Shown piece by piece: positions 53,488 through 62,731 of a stretch of 64,000 nucleotides of DNA. This DNA is from Burkholderiales bacterium. GTDB taxonomy: Bacteria; Pseudomonadota; Gammaproteobacteria; Burkholderiales; Burkholderiaceae_C. The position numbers and the translations under genes are program-made. The DNA is taken from positions 27,354-91,353 of the forward strand of contig JAFLDE010000006.1 of the NCBI GenBank assembly GCA_017302655.1. Reading direction: 5' to 3'. The first letter of the stretch is position 1. The number at the start of each line of letters is the position of its first letter. Under the pieces are notes generated by a model that was not told the DNA's origin, did no database searches, and saw nothing but the letters and a program-made list of their open reading frames with translations.

Positions 53488-53504
53488 TGTCTACGCCGTA
53501 GACA
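53488..53504. promoter_or_regulatory. Perfect palindrome, probable operator of the RHH-Zorya operon
   Basis: TGTCTACG-C-CGTAGACA: both 8-bp arms match exactly around one central base. It lies 60 bases before the RHH start codon. RHH proteins typically bind short palindromes and repress their own operons, so this is the natural site, by inference. Confidence 0.55.
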
Positions 53505-53563
53505 CAGGGGAACCATGACCAAAAGCTGTAACGAAGTAGTGCAATCCGCAATACATTTTGTTC

Positions 53564-53773
53564 ATGGATGCCGAAAAGACCGTTGCGATGTCGTTCCGGG
53601 TCACGCCCAGAACAAAGAGGCTTCTGGCTGCCGCTGCTGACCACGAGCGACGCAGCCTGACAAACATGGTCGAGGTGCTCGTAGAGGACTTCTGCAAAGC
53701 GCACAGCATTTCGGACCAGGCGGAAAACAGCCCGCAAAAGCGGGCGACATCAGGGGGAACTGAGAGTGAGTGA
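53564..53773 (+). CDS. Ribbon-helix-helix (Arc/CopG-like) protein leading the Zorya operon
   Basis: The product is 69 residues from ATG 53564 (MDAEKTVAMSFRVTPRTKRL). It shows the RHH pattern: a short beta strand (TVAMSFRVT), a helix (PRTKRLLAAAADHE), an R-S-x-x-N turn and a second helix (MVEVLVEDFCKAH). A polar tail of about 20 residues follows. The stop overlaps the zorA start by 8 bases (GTGAGTGA). Known Zorya operons are usually described as zorABCD or zorABE without a leading RHH gene. Inferred: an autorepressor that holds Zorya expression in check, acting at the palindrome 60 bases upstream. An antitoxin-like role is the alternative. Confidence 0.72.
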   Translation: MDAEKTVAMSFRVTPRTKRLLAAAADHERRSLTNMVEVLVEDFCKAHSISDQAENSPQKRATSGGTESE

Positions 53774-55769
53774 AATTTCTGGCTTCTTGGGAGGAGTGCA
53801 CCCCTCCCTGGCATCGCTTGTCGGGCTGCCGCTGTACGTCTTCCTACTTGTTGCGGTGCTAACCGGCTTGTTCCTGGTTGGCTATGCCATCCAAGGCACA
53901 AGGGTGTGGTGGCAGCTGAGGACGACAAGCCGAGCGGTAAAGCAGATGCGCCGAAATGGCGCTGCTCCCAACCCAGAGGAAGTGCGTTCTGCCTTTGGCG
54001 TGGAACCGTTCAGGCACCTCTGGGATGAGTACCAGGACACGCTGCATGAGCTGCGCAAGGCAAGCTCTGGCGGAGTGGCGCTCACGGAGTTCCGGGCCAC
54101 GGTGCCTGCTGAGTCCATGTTCACTCGCGACGTCTTGGTCGACAGCCGGCTCTTCGACGACTTCACTAGGCACCTTCCGGGAGTGCTGACCGGTCTCGGA
54201 ATCATCGGTACGTTCGCGGGCCTGCTCGCGGGCCTCGAGGACTTCAGGCCATTCCCGATTGAGGAAGCCGTCAAGGGCCTCGGTCCGCTGCTTCTTGGCG
54301 TGCAGCACGCGTTCGTGGCCTCCGGCGTGGCCATCGCGTGCGCGATGCTGGTTGTGTTCATCAGCCGCCTGATGCTCGCGCACTTGTACGGCTTGGTGGA
54401 GGACTTGAACCAAGGTATCGACAGCCTCTACTCCACCGGCGCAGGTGAGGAATACCTGGCTCGGTTGGTCCGCTCTTCCGAGCAGAACGCCGCCAGCACA
54501 GCGCAGCTCAAGGACGCGCTCGTAGAAGACCTCCACAAGATGATGACCAATCTCGTGGACAAGCAGATTGCAGCTCAAGAGGCCTCCGCTGCCGCGATGG
54601 GGCAGCGTATTGGTGACGCCATCTCAACTGCCATCGCCGAGCCGATGAAGCGTGTCGGTGAAGCGATGGAGGTCACCACCAAAGGCAATGGTCAGCAAAT
54701 CAACACGATGCTCGAGACGCTGTTGACTGGCTTCATGGCCAAGCTAGAGGACACCTTCGGCGGTCAGATGCGGGGTATCAACGAGCAGATGCAGCGCTCT
54801 ATGGATGCGATGACGGCTGTGCAAGGGTCGTTGCAGACCTTGCTTGTGGACATCAAGCGCACCAATGAGCATGCGGCCACGCAGATGACTGGTACGTTGG
54901 AAGACGCCATGAAGAAGGCGGCTGACAACCAGCAGTTGCTGACCGACCAGATGCGCGAGTTCGTTCAAGAATTCCGCCGTCTGGTCACCGAGGAGCAGAA
55001 CAAGTCCAAGGCAGCCATGGACGAGGCTGTGATGAAGGTGCTTGGCGAAGTAGCCAGCGCCGTTGAAGGGCTCGAGAACGTCCGCAAGGCCTCTGCTCAG
55101 GAGGAGTCTGGGCGAAACGAGAAGCTGGCTGTGCAGACCAACCAGCTTGTGGGTGGCCTGACAACTCAAGTGGATGCTCTGCTGAGCGCGGTTTCTGACC
55201 AGGTCACGAAGACTCAACGAAACATCGACGCTCTTGGCGACGTCTCTACGCGCGCCATCGAGGGCATGAACCAAGGTGCGCTGACGATGGGGTCTGCTGC
55301 GCAGAGATTCGAGACTGCCGGCAACTCGGTCACCAGCGTGCTGCAAAAGTCCTCCGAGGTGTCATCCACGCTCACGACCGCTGCAAGCACCTTGCAGGCA
55401 GCGGCCTCTGCCGTACAGAAGGGGTTCGACCAGTACGACTCGACTCGAAGAACCGTGGATACGCAGGTCGCCGCACTGATGGGGCTTATCGAGTCCGTGA
55501 AGAAAGAGGCCGGCGTATCTCAAGAGCTCGTTGACAGCATCAAAGCAAGCGCATCAGAGATGCGCCGTGCGGAGGTTGAAGCGCGAGCGCACCTTGACCA
55601 AGTTAACGCCGCACTGGAGAAGGCCTTCCAGTCGTTTGGCGCTTCGCTCGTCAGCCAAGTGAAGTCGACGATTGCTGAGACTGACCGGCACCTTTCGCAA
55701 GGGACAACACACCTCAATGGCGTTGTCCAAGAACTTGCCAACGCAGTGCAACGAATGAAGCGGGCCTGA
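53766..55769 (+). CDS. zorA: ZorA, MotA/ExbB-like motor protein of type I Zorya
   Basis: The 667-residue product starts at GTG, overlapping the RHH stop. Membrane segments lie at about 22-42, 135-157 (LPGVLTGLGIIGTFAGLLAGL, the MotA/TolQ core) and 175-200. From about residue 230 to the end is a long intracellular tail of alanine- and glutamine-rich coiled coil, as in the ZorA tail that runs into the cytoplasm. Known: ZorA5-ZorB2 is a proton-driven rotary motor that senses phage DNA injection and signals through the tail to ZorC and ZorD. It is slightly shorter than E. coli ZorA. Confidence 0.92.
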   Translation: MSEISGFLGGVHPSLASLVGLPLYVFLLVAVLTGLFLVGYAIQGTRVWWQLRTTSRAVKQMRRNGAAPNPEEVRSAFGVEPFRHLWDEYQDTLHELRKASSGGVALTEFRATVPAESMFTRDVLVDSRLFDDFTRHLPGVLTGLGIIGTFAGLLAGLEDFRPFPIEEAVKGLGPLLLGVQHAFVASGVAIACAMLVVFISRLMLAHLYGLVEDLNQGIDSLYSTGAGEEYLARLVRSSEQNAASTAQLKDALVEDLHKMMTNLVDKQIAAQEASAAAMGQRIGDAISTAIAEPMKRVGEAMEVTTKGNGQQINTMLETLLTGFMAKLEDTFGGQMRGINEQMQRSMDAMTAVQGSLQTLLVDIKRTNEHAATQMTGTLEDAMKKAADNQQLLTDQMREFVQEFRRLVTEEQNKSKAAMDEAVMKVLGEVASAVEGLENVRKASAQEESGRNEKLAVQTNQLVGGLTTQVDALLSAVSDQVTKTQRNIDALGDVSTRAIEGMNQGALTMGSAAQRFETAGNSVTSVLQKSSEVSSTLTTAASTLQAAASAVQKGFDQYDSTRRTVDTQVAALMGLIESVKKEAGVSQELVDSIKASASEMRRAEVEARAHLDQVNAALEKAFQSFGASLVSQVKSTIAETDRHLSQGTTHLNGVVQELANAVQRMKRA

Positions 55770-55770
55770 C

Positions 55771-56475
55771 ATGCTCGCTCGTCTCGTCCTCAAGCGAGGT
55801 AGCAAGCCGGAGGGGGAGAGTCCGTTTTGGATTTCCTTCTCGGACCTCATGTCTGCGTTGATGGTGCTCTTCCTGGTCGTGATGGCGGTCACTCTGGTGT
55901 CAGTCACGCAGAGCATCGATGCTGCGACTCGGGCCAGCATTGAGAGAAGTGCGGCCATCAACAAGGTGATGTCCATGATTGCCAAGGACCCTCAGAGCGT
56001 GGGTGTTGGCGTGGACATGCAGAACTATCGAATTGACCTTGGCAAAGAGGTTCGGTTCGAAAGTGGCAGCTTCACCATCAGCCCGCAAGCTGCGGAGTTC
56101 CTACGGGGCTACATCCCTGTGCTCCTTCGCGCCAAGGCGACTCCCGAAGGCCAGCGGTGGATGCGAAGTGTTGTGGTTGAGGGCTTCACCGACGAAGACG
56201 GCACCTACCTCTACAACCTCCAGCTCAGCCTCGACCGCAGTCGCAGTGTGGTGTGTTCTCTGTTCGATGCTTCTGGCACCGCTCGCGCGCTAAGCCCCGA
56301 CGAGCTCCGCAAAGTTCAGGAGCTGTTCCTGGTGGGTGGCTACTCTTTCAACTCCATCAAAAAGGACAAGGCAGCGAGCAGACGTGTTGAGTTCAAGGTC
56401 GATTTCCGGGGCCTTGACGAAAAGCCTCCAGAAGCTAGCGACGTCCTGAAGAACAAGGAGTTCGGGCGATGCTAG
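55771..56475 (+). CDS. zorB: ZorB, MotB/OmpA-like stator of Zorya
   Basis: The 234-residue product has a short cytoplasmic lead and one membrane helix (about 26-48) starting with the proton-carrying aspartate in ISFSDLMSALMVLF (Asp25). A linker and an OmpA-type peptidoglycan-binding domain (about 110-215) follow, with VEGFTDEDGTYLYNLQLSLD and RRVEFKV. The start is two bases after the zorA stop, and the stop overlaps the zorC start by 7 bases. Known: the ZorB dimer sits within the ZorA pentamer and anchors it to the cell wall; the Asp is essential for proton flow and for defence. Confidence 0.93.
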   Translation: MLARLVLKRGSKPEGESPFWISFSDLMSALMVLFLVVMAVTLVSVTQSIDAATRASIERSAAINKVMSMIAKDPQSVGVGVDMQNYRIDLGKEVRFESGSFTISPQAAEFLRGYIPVLLRAKATPEGQRWMRSVVVEGFTDEDGTYLYNLQLSLDRSRSVVCSLFDASGTARALSPDELRKVQELFLVGGYSFNSIKKDKAASRRVEFKVDFRGLDEKPPEASDVLKNKEFGRC

Positions 56476-58202
56476 CGGCTGAGGCATTGGGCAGGCTCAA
56501 CCGCAACTTGACAGCCGCCATCGGGGCGATGGGCCTCAATGCGGGCGAGTTCGGCAAGCCCGAGTTGGTTGAGCTGGCAAAGCATGAGGCTGAAAAGACC
56601 TTTCAGGGGTACGCAAAGGCCAAGCCCAGCAAGGACGATGCTTATGCAGCTGCTCGTTCGTTCTTGCGTGGGCAGACGCTTGACCCTTGGGGGCGCGACC
56701 TCATCGCATCAGCGGTGGCCGAGCCCATTCGAGAGCAATCCGGAGCCACCGTTCTGGGGTCTCGTCGACTCGCAGAACTCCTGGCTTCCTACGAGGACGA
56801 AGCGAAGCGGGGAGACCTGTGGCGCCTGACATGGCACGGGCTTCTCTACTCCTACTTCAACTACGACCCGACCACGGGCAAGGACGAAGCTACCAAGAAC
56901 GGTTGGCAGTCACTGAGAGCCTTCCTGGAGCGAACGTGGCCCCTCATCGACCGGCAAGCCGGCAAGGAGCTGGTGCCCGATTGGGTGGGTGTGCTGCGAC
57001 AAGAGCACGCAGTCCTGTCAGCTGCACCCGTTGAGAGGTACTCCCGCGCCTACCTGAGGGGGGAAACAGAGGCAACCGACCGGCTGGCCCAAGACCTCGG
57101 AATACCGCAATCCAGTTGGTTCTGGCATGCCCTGGTGCTGGGCGCTGTTAAGCGCGCCACGGCTGACAGCGATGCGGAGTTCCGCCGACATATTCCGCAG
57201 CTGCTGAAGCTGCTCCAAAGCAGGCCCGGCTTCAGAGATGAAGCCCTTGAAGCCATCCTCATCCGGTATCACGCCTGTAAGGGCGCACCTCCGGACGAGC
57301 GACTACGTGATTTCGTCTGTCAGCCCACGGTCTGGAAGAACCCGAAGCTCAAGGGAGCGGGCATCGCCACCGCCTGGAATCGAGTTCCCGATGCTGTGTG
57401 GCAGATGGTTCTCGGATGGGTCAATGAGCGCAATCTCAAGGACTTCTTCGACATCCTCGCTGCGAGGAACAAAGCTGATTCGGGACGTTTGGCCTTTTGG
57501 TCCAAGTACCTCAAGCAAATCACTTGGACCCGCCTGGTGTTCGGAAGGGACACCATGGAGTTGAAGCGGGTTAACTCAGAGGTCAGAGACCTCATCGCCC
57601 GAGAGGAGGGCGCCTACGCCGAGCTGACGAACAAGCCGGAAGTGGACGCCTTCATGATGCAAATCGGTAGTCACCTCATCATCGAGTTCAGCAAGAAGCC
57701 AAACGCGTGCTACGTTTACCAAGCGGACCAATTGCCCTTTGAGCCCTACGACCGTCACTACGACGGAGGCACCTCGGACTTGGCGGCTGGATTCCACCTT
57801 GGCTGCGCTCTGCGCATCGTGCACACGCCAGGCTGGGCTGCTCGGGAGGAGCTAAACCTGAGAAGTATTGGCATCTACCCAGACCGCCAGGACGCCCAGC
57901 GCGTGGTCTCTTCAGGGGCTGCCAATGCCCAAAGTTCCAAGGCGTCCTCCATTGACGCTCGGAATCAAGGCGCTAGTGCCTCGCAGCGGGATGGTTCCGC
58001 GCAGGGGCCAAACATGGCCACTTTGCGGCGGCTTCTCTCCCGTTTTGCCGGTGCTGCCATTGAGGACAAACGAGTCGGGTCTGGAAGGGGGCGCCTTTGG
58101 GTGCGAGACCTGTATCAAAGCCCTTTGCTTGCAGCTGAACTCAAAGTGCTGGGCTTCAAGTGGAGCGACGCCGAGCGAGCCTGGTACTACCCGGAGACGT
58201 GA
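56469..58202 (+). CDS. zorC: ZorC, EH-signature protein of type I Zorya
   Basis: The 577-residue protein is largely helical. The region at about 310-370 (VPDAVWQMVLGWVNERNLKDFF, then AARNKADSGRLAFWSKYL) fits the EH_Signature domain of ZorC. A Ser/Ala/Gln-rich linker at about 475-515 precedes a C-terminal basic module (about 520-577) with FAGAAIEDKRVGSGRGRLWVRD and GFKWSDAERAWYYPE, which looks like a small nucleic-acid-binding fold. Known: ZorC binds DNA and works with ZorD after motor activation; its exact chemistry is unsettled. The stop overlaps the zorD start (TGATG). Confidence 0.88.
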   Translation: MLAAEALGRLNRNLTAAIGAMGLNAGEFGKPELVELAKHEAEKTFQGYAKAKPSKDDAYAAARSFLRGQTLDPWGRDLIASAVAEPIREQSGATVLGSRRLAELLASYEDEAKRGDLWRLTWHGLLYSYFNYDPTTGKDEATKNGWQSLRAFLERTWPLIDRQAGKELVPDWVGVLRQEHAVLSAAPVERYSRAYLRGETEATDRLAQDLGIPQSSWFWHALVLGAVKRATADSDAEFRRHIPQLLKLLQSRPGFRDEALEAILIRYHACKGAPPDERLRDFVCQPTVWKNPKLKGAGIATAWNRVPDAVWQMVLGWVNERNLKDFFDILAARNKADSGRLAFWSKYLKQITWTRLVFGRDTMELKRVNSEVRDLIAREEGAYAELTNKPEVDAFMMQIGSHLIIEFSKKPNACYVYQADQLPFEPYDRHYDGGTSDLAAGFHLGCALRIVHTPGWAAREELNLRSIGIYPDRQDAQRVVSSGAANAQSSKASSIDARNQGASASQRDGSAQGPNMATLRRLLSRFAGAAIEDKRVGSGRGRLWVRDLYQSPLLAAELKVLGFKWSDAERAWYYPET

Positions 58203-61200
58203 TGGGGCTTCTGGACTTTTTTAGGCGAGCCACGGGTTCGAAATCAACGGAGCCCTCCCTCAAGACGGTTTGGTCCGACCAGGGAGTCCGAATCGAGTTT
58301 TCAGGGCAGCTCAAGGAGCCCTCACCAGAGGGGTTGCTTGAGGCCATTCACGATGCTGGCCCAGAGGACACGGTGCTGGGTGCTTACCTCGCGCAGTTGG
58401 CCAATGAAGGCCGCTGCGAGCTGGACCCGACGGGTGCTCTTTTGCGCTGGGCAGACCTCTTTGAACTCAAGAGTTCTGCTGAGCACGTTGGCGCGTTGAA
58501 GCTGTTGGGGCTTCCCCCGCAGGGACCGCTGCGGCCAGTTCTCGACTGCAGCGGAACGCTCTCGGATTCGACGTTCGAGATTGAGATTGCGGGATGGACT
58601 GACGGTACTAAGCCCCAGCGGCTCGAGAGGCTTGATGGGGCCATCGCCCAGGTGGCGGGCGAACTCCAAATGCTGTCTGCAGCAGCGTGGGCCACGACAG
58701 AAGCCGTAGCAAGCTTTAGGCGGCGCGGTGCGGAGGAGCGAACGCAGCATGCCCAAGAACTTGCCTGGGGCCGCATCAGGCGAGCCGCAGATAGCGCTGG
58801 CGCTCTCTATGCGAACCCATACCTTGAGACCACGCTGGTCCTCACTCCGGAGTCATTGCGGCTCCCGCTTGCGAGGGAGGAAACACCTTTCGGACGAGTA
58901 CTGACAGTCTGTCCCACGTTTGATGGTGCCCCTGATGGGTGGCTGACAGCCTTTGACGGCTATGGCTCGGTTCAGCCCCATTACGACCTAACCCGTGGTT
59001 CTGGCCGCGTGCGCGTTGTCATCTCTGAGCCGGTCCGCCAGGTGCTGTCCGTAATCAAGCGCGAGATGCCCGGTAGACGAGTTGCAGGCTCCAAAGCCGA
59101 GAAGTTCGTCCACAACCCCTTTGCCTTCCTTGGAGAAGCTGCTCACGAGGTTCTGAACGAGGAGCAGTTCCAGGCTGACCGAGCTGAGGCCGGGGCCGTG
59201 GCGGCGGTCTTCAGCGTCGTCGAACGAACCGAGACCGGCCGCATCAACACGGTCGATTTGTTGGTCACGGAGCACTTTGGCGATGGCGCTGCTCGCACCG
59301 ACTCCAAAATCTTCAAAACGCCTGAGGACCTCAATGAGTTCCTGACGGCATTGCGAAGCGCGCTAGAGCAGGACCGTGAGCGCTTCCCCTGGGACGAGTA
59401 CGACCTCAGCATCGACGCCGAGTCGACCTCGCAGCTTGAGAAAGGACTTCAGCTGGTTCATCTCTGGCGGGCGCAGCCGGCCCAGCGAATCAGCTTCGAC
59501 GATGTCTACGAGCTGGACGGATACAGCGGGCGAGTCGAAGGCATTGGCGCAGCCAAGCCCATTTACGTTCCAGTCTTTCAGCGAGAAAAGAAGGCTGACG
59601 AAGAGGGTGGGTGGCTTCCGGGTGACCTCACGCCTATGGTTAAGGTCACGCTGCAGGGGCACGAGGGACAAGTTCTCGTTCCTCTTACGAAGGAGTGGGT
59701 GAAGGCCTTCGACGAGCAAGTCGCAGAGGCGGAGCGAAGCGGGAGCGCGGAGGTGGTGAACGCCGCGTTGCCCACTGCGCTGTCCACTCAACATGCCCGC
59801 ACCCTGGTCGACGGTTTCAACGCGATGCTCGGCGCACAAGACAAGGTCAAGGGAGACGGTGAGTCCAAGCCAAAGGAGAAGAAGGCAGCAAGGCAGACCC
59901 TGCTGGTCAAAACCAATTTTCACGGGCTGGACTACTTGGAAGAGCGAAGGACAACCCTCGCACTACCAGAAGCGTGGGAAGAGGTTCTCCCTAAGTGCTT
60001 GCGACCCGGAATCGGCCTGAAGCGCCATCAGCGCTACGGCGTTGCCTGGTTCCAGCACTTAGTGGCCAAGGCGCCTACGGAATGTCGAGGCGCACTTCTC
60101 GCTGACGACATGGGGCTGGGCAAGACGCTTCAGCTTCTCTGCCTGCTCGCTTGGCATTACGAGGGCAATCGCAACGCGGCGCCTTCGCTCATCCTGGCGC
60201 CCAAAAGCCTGCTCGAAAACTGGGCGAATGAGACGGTCAAGTTCTTCAACGACTCCTTTCCTGAAGTGCTTGTCCTTTACGGTGATGCGCTCGCGGAGAG
60301 AAAGCAACCTCTCGCCCTCATCGACAGCCAGCTGCGCGACAAGGGCATCGTTGAATTGTTGAGGCCTGGCTGGGCGGGAACGGCGAAGGTCATCATCACG
60401 ACCTATGAGGTGCTGACCTCGTACGAGTTCACGTTGGCCAAGCAACCCTTCGCCTTCCTCATCTGCGATGAGGCTCAGCGAATTAAGACTCCTGGCACCC
60501 TGGTCACATTGGCGGCCAAGAAGCTGAAGGCGGATTTCCGCATCGCATGTACGGGGACGCCAGTAGAAAACTCTCTCGCTGACCTTTGGTGCCTCTTTGA
60601 CCTCGTCCAGCCTGGTCTGCTTGGGGCGCTGGAAGAGTTTGGCAAGACCTATCGCAGGCCTATTGAGTGCCAAACCGATGAGCAATTGCAGGCCCTGAAG
60701 CGACTGCAAGGGGCCATCGCTCCCCAGACGCTTCGTCGGACCAAGGCAGACATTGCTTCTGACCTGCCCAAGAAGTACTTCGCCCTGAAGAAGGCCTCAG
60801 AGACCAAACTGGACTTCAAGCCATCGCTTGCTGACGAGGAGCGACTTGAGATTGTGCTCACCGAGCATCAGCGCATCCTCTACAAGGGTGGGCTCAAGAA
60901 GCTCCAGGATGCTGCGAAGGAGTCGAACGGGCGCAAGCGGGCGCAACTTTCGTTCGGCGCACTACACCTCATGAAAGCGGTGTGTGCGGAGCCCTACTGC
61001 TTGCCAGGGACCAAGTTCCTTGTCGACAAGGCGGGGCGGGACACGCATCTCGGCAACTCTCCCAAGCTGGCCTGGCTTCTGTCGCGTCTTGCTGAAGTGC
61101 AGGCGGCAGGTGAGAAGGCCATTGTTTTCACGGAACTGCGTGAGGCCCAAGCTGCCCTGTACTTCTTCTTGAAGGACGCATTCGGTCTGCGCCCATTCAT

Positions 61201-62098
61201 CATCAACGGAGATTCACAGGGTCGCCAAGGCTACATAGACAAGTTCTCAGCCAAGCCTGGGTTTGACGTCATCATCCTTTCGACCTTGGCCGCAGGCGCT
61301 GGACTCAATGTCACTGCTGCAAATCACGTCTTCCACTTCACCCGTGCTTGGAATCCCTCCAAAGAGGCTCAAGCGACCGACCGGGCCTTCCGTATCGGGC
61401 AGGAGCGCGACGTCTTCGTGTACTGCCCAACAGTGGTGGCGGACGACTTCCTGACCTTTGAAGTGCGGCTCGACCAGTTGTTGAAGCGCAAGGCAGGCTT
61501 GGCAGGTGCCACATTGGATGACGGAGGCCTTGCCTCCATGCTGAACGGTTCTGGCAAAGAGGTCTCTATCGGGGAACTCATGGGGCAGGGGGAAATCGGC
61601 GAGTCGGTTCCGAAGCGCTTGCTGACCATGGACGACGTTGACCGTATGGACGGAGATTCGTTCGAGACGCTTTGCAGTCTCATCTGGGGAAAGCGCGGCT
61701 TTCAAGCGACCGTGACGCCTAAAAAGGGTGGTGATGGCGGTATCGACGTCATCGCATTCAAGGGGCGCGAGGGCGAGTTGCTCCAGTGCAAGAGCTCAAA
61801 GTCAGCTGAGCTTGGCTGGGACGCCATCAAGGAAGTTGTGGCGGGTGCTGCGCGCTACCAAGCACGCTTCAGAGGCACTCGCTTTAGACGGATTGCAGTT
61901 ACGAATCAAGATTTCACTCGGGGCGCGCGTGAGCAGGCCGAGGCTAATCAGGTGGAGCTCGTTACGAGGCGGAGGCTGGAGGAGCTTCTTGCTGCCCACT
62001 CCATCACCAATCATGAGTTTGAGGATGCCCTTCAAGATGGCACTTCGTTCGCCTCTGTGGAGGTTGAGGTCGAAGAGCTTGAAGAGGCCATTTACTAG
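58202..62098 (+). CDS. zorD: ZorD, SNF2-type helicase with C-terminal Mrr-like nuclease
   Basis: The product is 1298 residues from ATG 58202, overlapping the zorC stop; the longer upstream frame is rejected. SNF2 motor: DDMGLGKT (Walker A Lys641), ICDEAQRIK (DEAQ 756-759), CTGTPVENSLADLW, then STLAAGAGLNVTAAN and RAFRIGQERDVFVY in the second lobe. C-terminal Mrr-type nuclease: GGDGGIDVIAF (Asp1182) with LLQCKSS (Gln1195-x-Lys1197), the D...QxK variant usual in type IV enzymes. It is longer than the roughly 1080-residue E. coli ZorD, mainly in the N-terminal 500 residues. Known role: degrades invading DNA once the motor fires. Confidence 0.93.
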   Translation: MGLLDFFRRATGSKSTEPSLKTVWSDQGVRIEFSGQLKEPSPEGLLEAIHDAGPEDTVLGAYLAQLANEGRCELDPTGALLRWADLFELKSSAEHVGALKLLGLPPQGPLRPVLDCSGTLSDSTFEIEIAGWTDGTKPQRLERLDGAIAQVAGELQMLSAAAWATTEAVASFRRRGAEERTQHAQELAWGRIRRAADSAGALYANPYLETTLVLTPESLRLPLAREETPFGRVLTVCPTFDGAPDGWLTAFDGYGSVQPHYDLTRGSGRVRVVISEPVRQVLSVIKREMPGRRVAGSKAEKFVHNPFAFLGEAAHEVLNEEQFQADRAEAGAVAAVFSVVERTETGRINTVDLLVTEHFGDGAARTDSKIFKTPEDLNEFLTALRSALEQDRERFPWDEYDLSIDAESTSQLEKGLQLVHLWRAQPAQRISFDDVYELDGYSGRVEGIGAAKPIYVPVFQREKKADEEGGWLPGDLTPMVKVTLQGHEGQVLVPLTKEWVKAFDEQVAEAERSGSAEVVNAALPTALSTQHARTLVDGFNAMLGAQDKVKGDGESKPKEKKAARQTLLVKTNFHGLDYLEERRTTLALPEAWEEVLPKCLRPGIGLKRHQRYGVAWFQHLVAKAPTECRGALLADDMGLGKTLQLLCLLAWHYEGNRNAAPSLILAPKSLLENWANETVKFFNDSFPEVLVLYGDALAERKQPLALIDSQLRDKGIVELLRPGWAGTAKVIITTYEVLTSYEFTLAKQPFAFLICDEAQRIKTPGTLVTLAAKKLKADFRIACTGTPVENSLADLWCLFDLVQPGLLGALEEFGKTYRRPIECQTDEQLQALKRLQGAIAPQTLRRTKADIASDLPKKYFALKKASETKLDFKPSLADEERLEIVLTEHQRILYKGGLKKLQDAAKESNGRKRAQLSFGALHLMKAVCAEPYCLPGTKFLVDKAGRDTHLGNSPKLAWLLSRLAEVQAAGEKAIVFTELREAQAALYFFLKDAFGLRPFIINGDSQGRQGYIDKFSAKPGFDVIILSTLAAGAGLNVTAANHVFHFTRAWNPSKEAQATDRAFRIGQERDVFVYCPTVVADDFLTFEVRLDQLLKRKAGLAGATLDDGGLASMLNGSGKEVSIGELMGQGEIGESVPKRLLTMDDVDRMDGDSFETLCSLIWGKRGFQATVTPKKGGDGGIDVIAFKGREGELLQCKSSKSAELGWDAIKEVVAGAARYQARFRGTRFRRIAVTNQDFTRGAREQAEANQVELVTRRRLEELLAAHSITNHEFEDALQDGTSFASVEVEVEELEEAIY

Positions 62099-62110
62099 CC
62101 GCCGAGCGCT

Positions 62111-62692
62111 GTGAACGTCGGTCCTGCCTCCGCTGGGTCGAAGGGCGTTCTCGCTTGCGCTCTGACGCTGGCACTTGTGACCTGCAATGCAGCCGAAGCC
62201 ATGGACAGTCCGCACCGAGCTGAAGCCCTCATCTGCGTTGCTACCGAGGCCTTTCATGATGGCGATACGTTCCACTGCCTGACGGCAGAGCCGACCCAGC
62301 GTCGCATCGTGGTCCGAGTCGCCGGCGTGGACGCTCCGGAAACTGGTCAACACTTCTGGCGTGTCGCGAGAACCAAGCTGAGACAGCTTGCCACTCAAGG
62401 GTCAACGCTTAAATGCGACAAAGCTGACCGGTACCAAAGGCAGGTTTGCAGCGTCACAAGTCCCGATGGAAGAGACGTGGGCGAGGAGCTGCTCAAGGCT
62501 GGTTTGGCTTGGCACTTCAAGCGCTATGAAGCGGACCAGCCACCAGAGGAGCGCAACCGCTACAGGAATGCCGAAGCTCTGGCTAGAAGGGCCCGGCTGG
62601 GCCTTTGGGCAGAAACTGACCCCATTGCGCCGTGGGATTGCCGCGCCCGAAGGCGTGAGGGGTACACCTGCCGCGAAGGTGCTGCCCAGTGA
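62111..62692 (+). CDS. Exported staphylococcal-nuclease-family (thermonuclease) protein
   Basis: The 193-residue product has a GTG start 13 bases after zorD. The N-terminal signal-like segment (about 12-28, LACALTLALVTCNAAEA) suggests export to the periplasm. SNase core: DGDTF for the calcium site, RVAGVDAPETG carrying the equivalents of Arg35, Asp40 and Glu43, and DRYQRQV with the Arg87 equivalent, so the active site looks complete. Late RRARLGLW is also typical. Known: this fold cleaves DNA and RNA with calcium. Zorya is not usually listed with an SNase. Inferred: either a fifth Zorya gene that attacks DNA in the periplasm or an independent cargo gene at the transposon end. Confidence 0.85.
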   Translation: MNVGPASAGSKGVLACALTLALVTCNAAEAMDSPHRAEALICVATEAFHDGDTFHCLTAEPTQRRIVVRVAGVDAPETGQHFWRVARTKLRQLATQGSTLKCDKADRYQRQVCSVTSPDGRDVGEELLKAGLAWHFKRYEADQPPEERNRYRNAEALARRARLGLWAETDPIAPWDCRARRREGYTCREGAAQ

Positions 62693-62731
62693 GCGTTCCT
62701 TGCGCACTGAGGTATTGGCAAAGTGGTCTTT

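Noticed and set aside
53386-53640. 84-codon frame between capW and zorA
   Set aside because: It overlaps the RHH gene in another frame, covers both operator-like repeats and has no motif or RBS.
58160-58201. Longer start for zorD
   Set aside because: The extra 14 residues lie within zorC, whereas the ATG at 58202 overlaps the zorC stop in TGATG and begins the conserved MGLLDFF.
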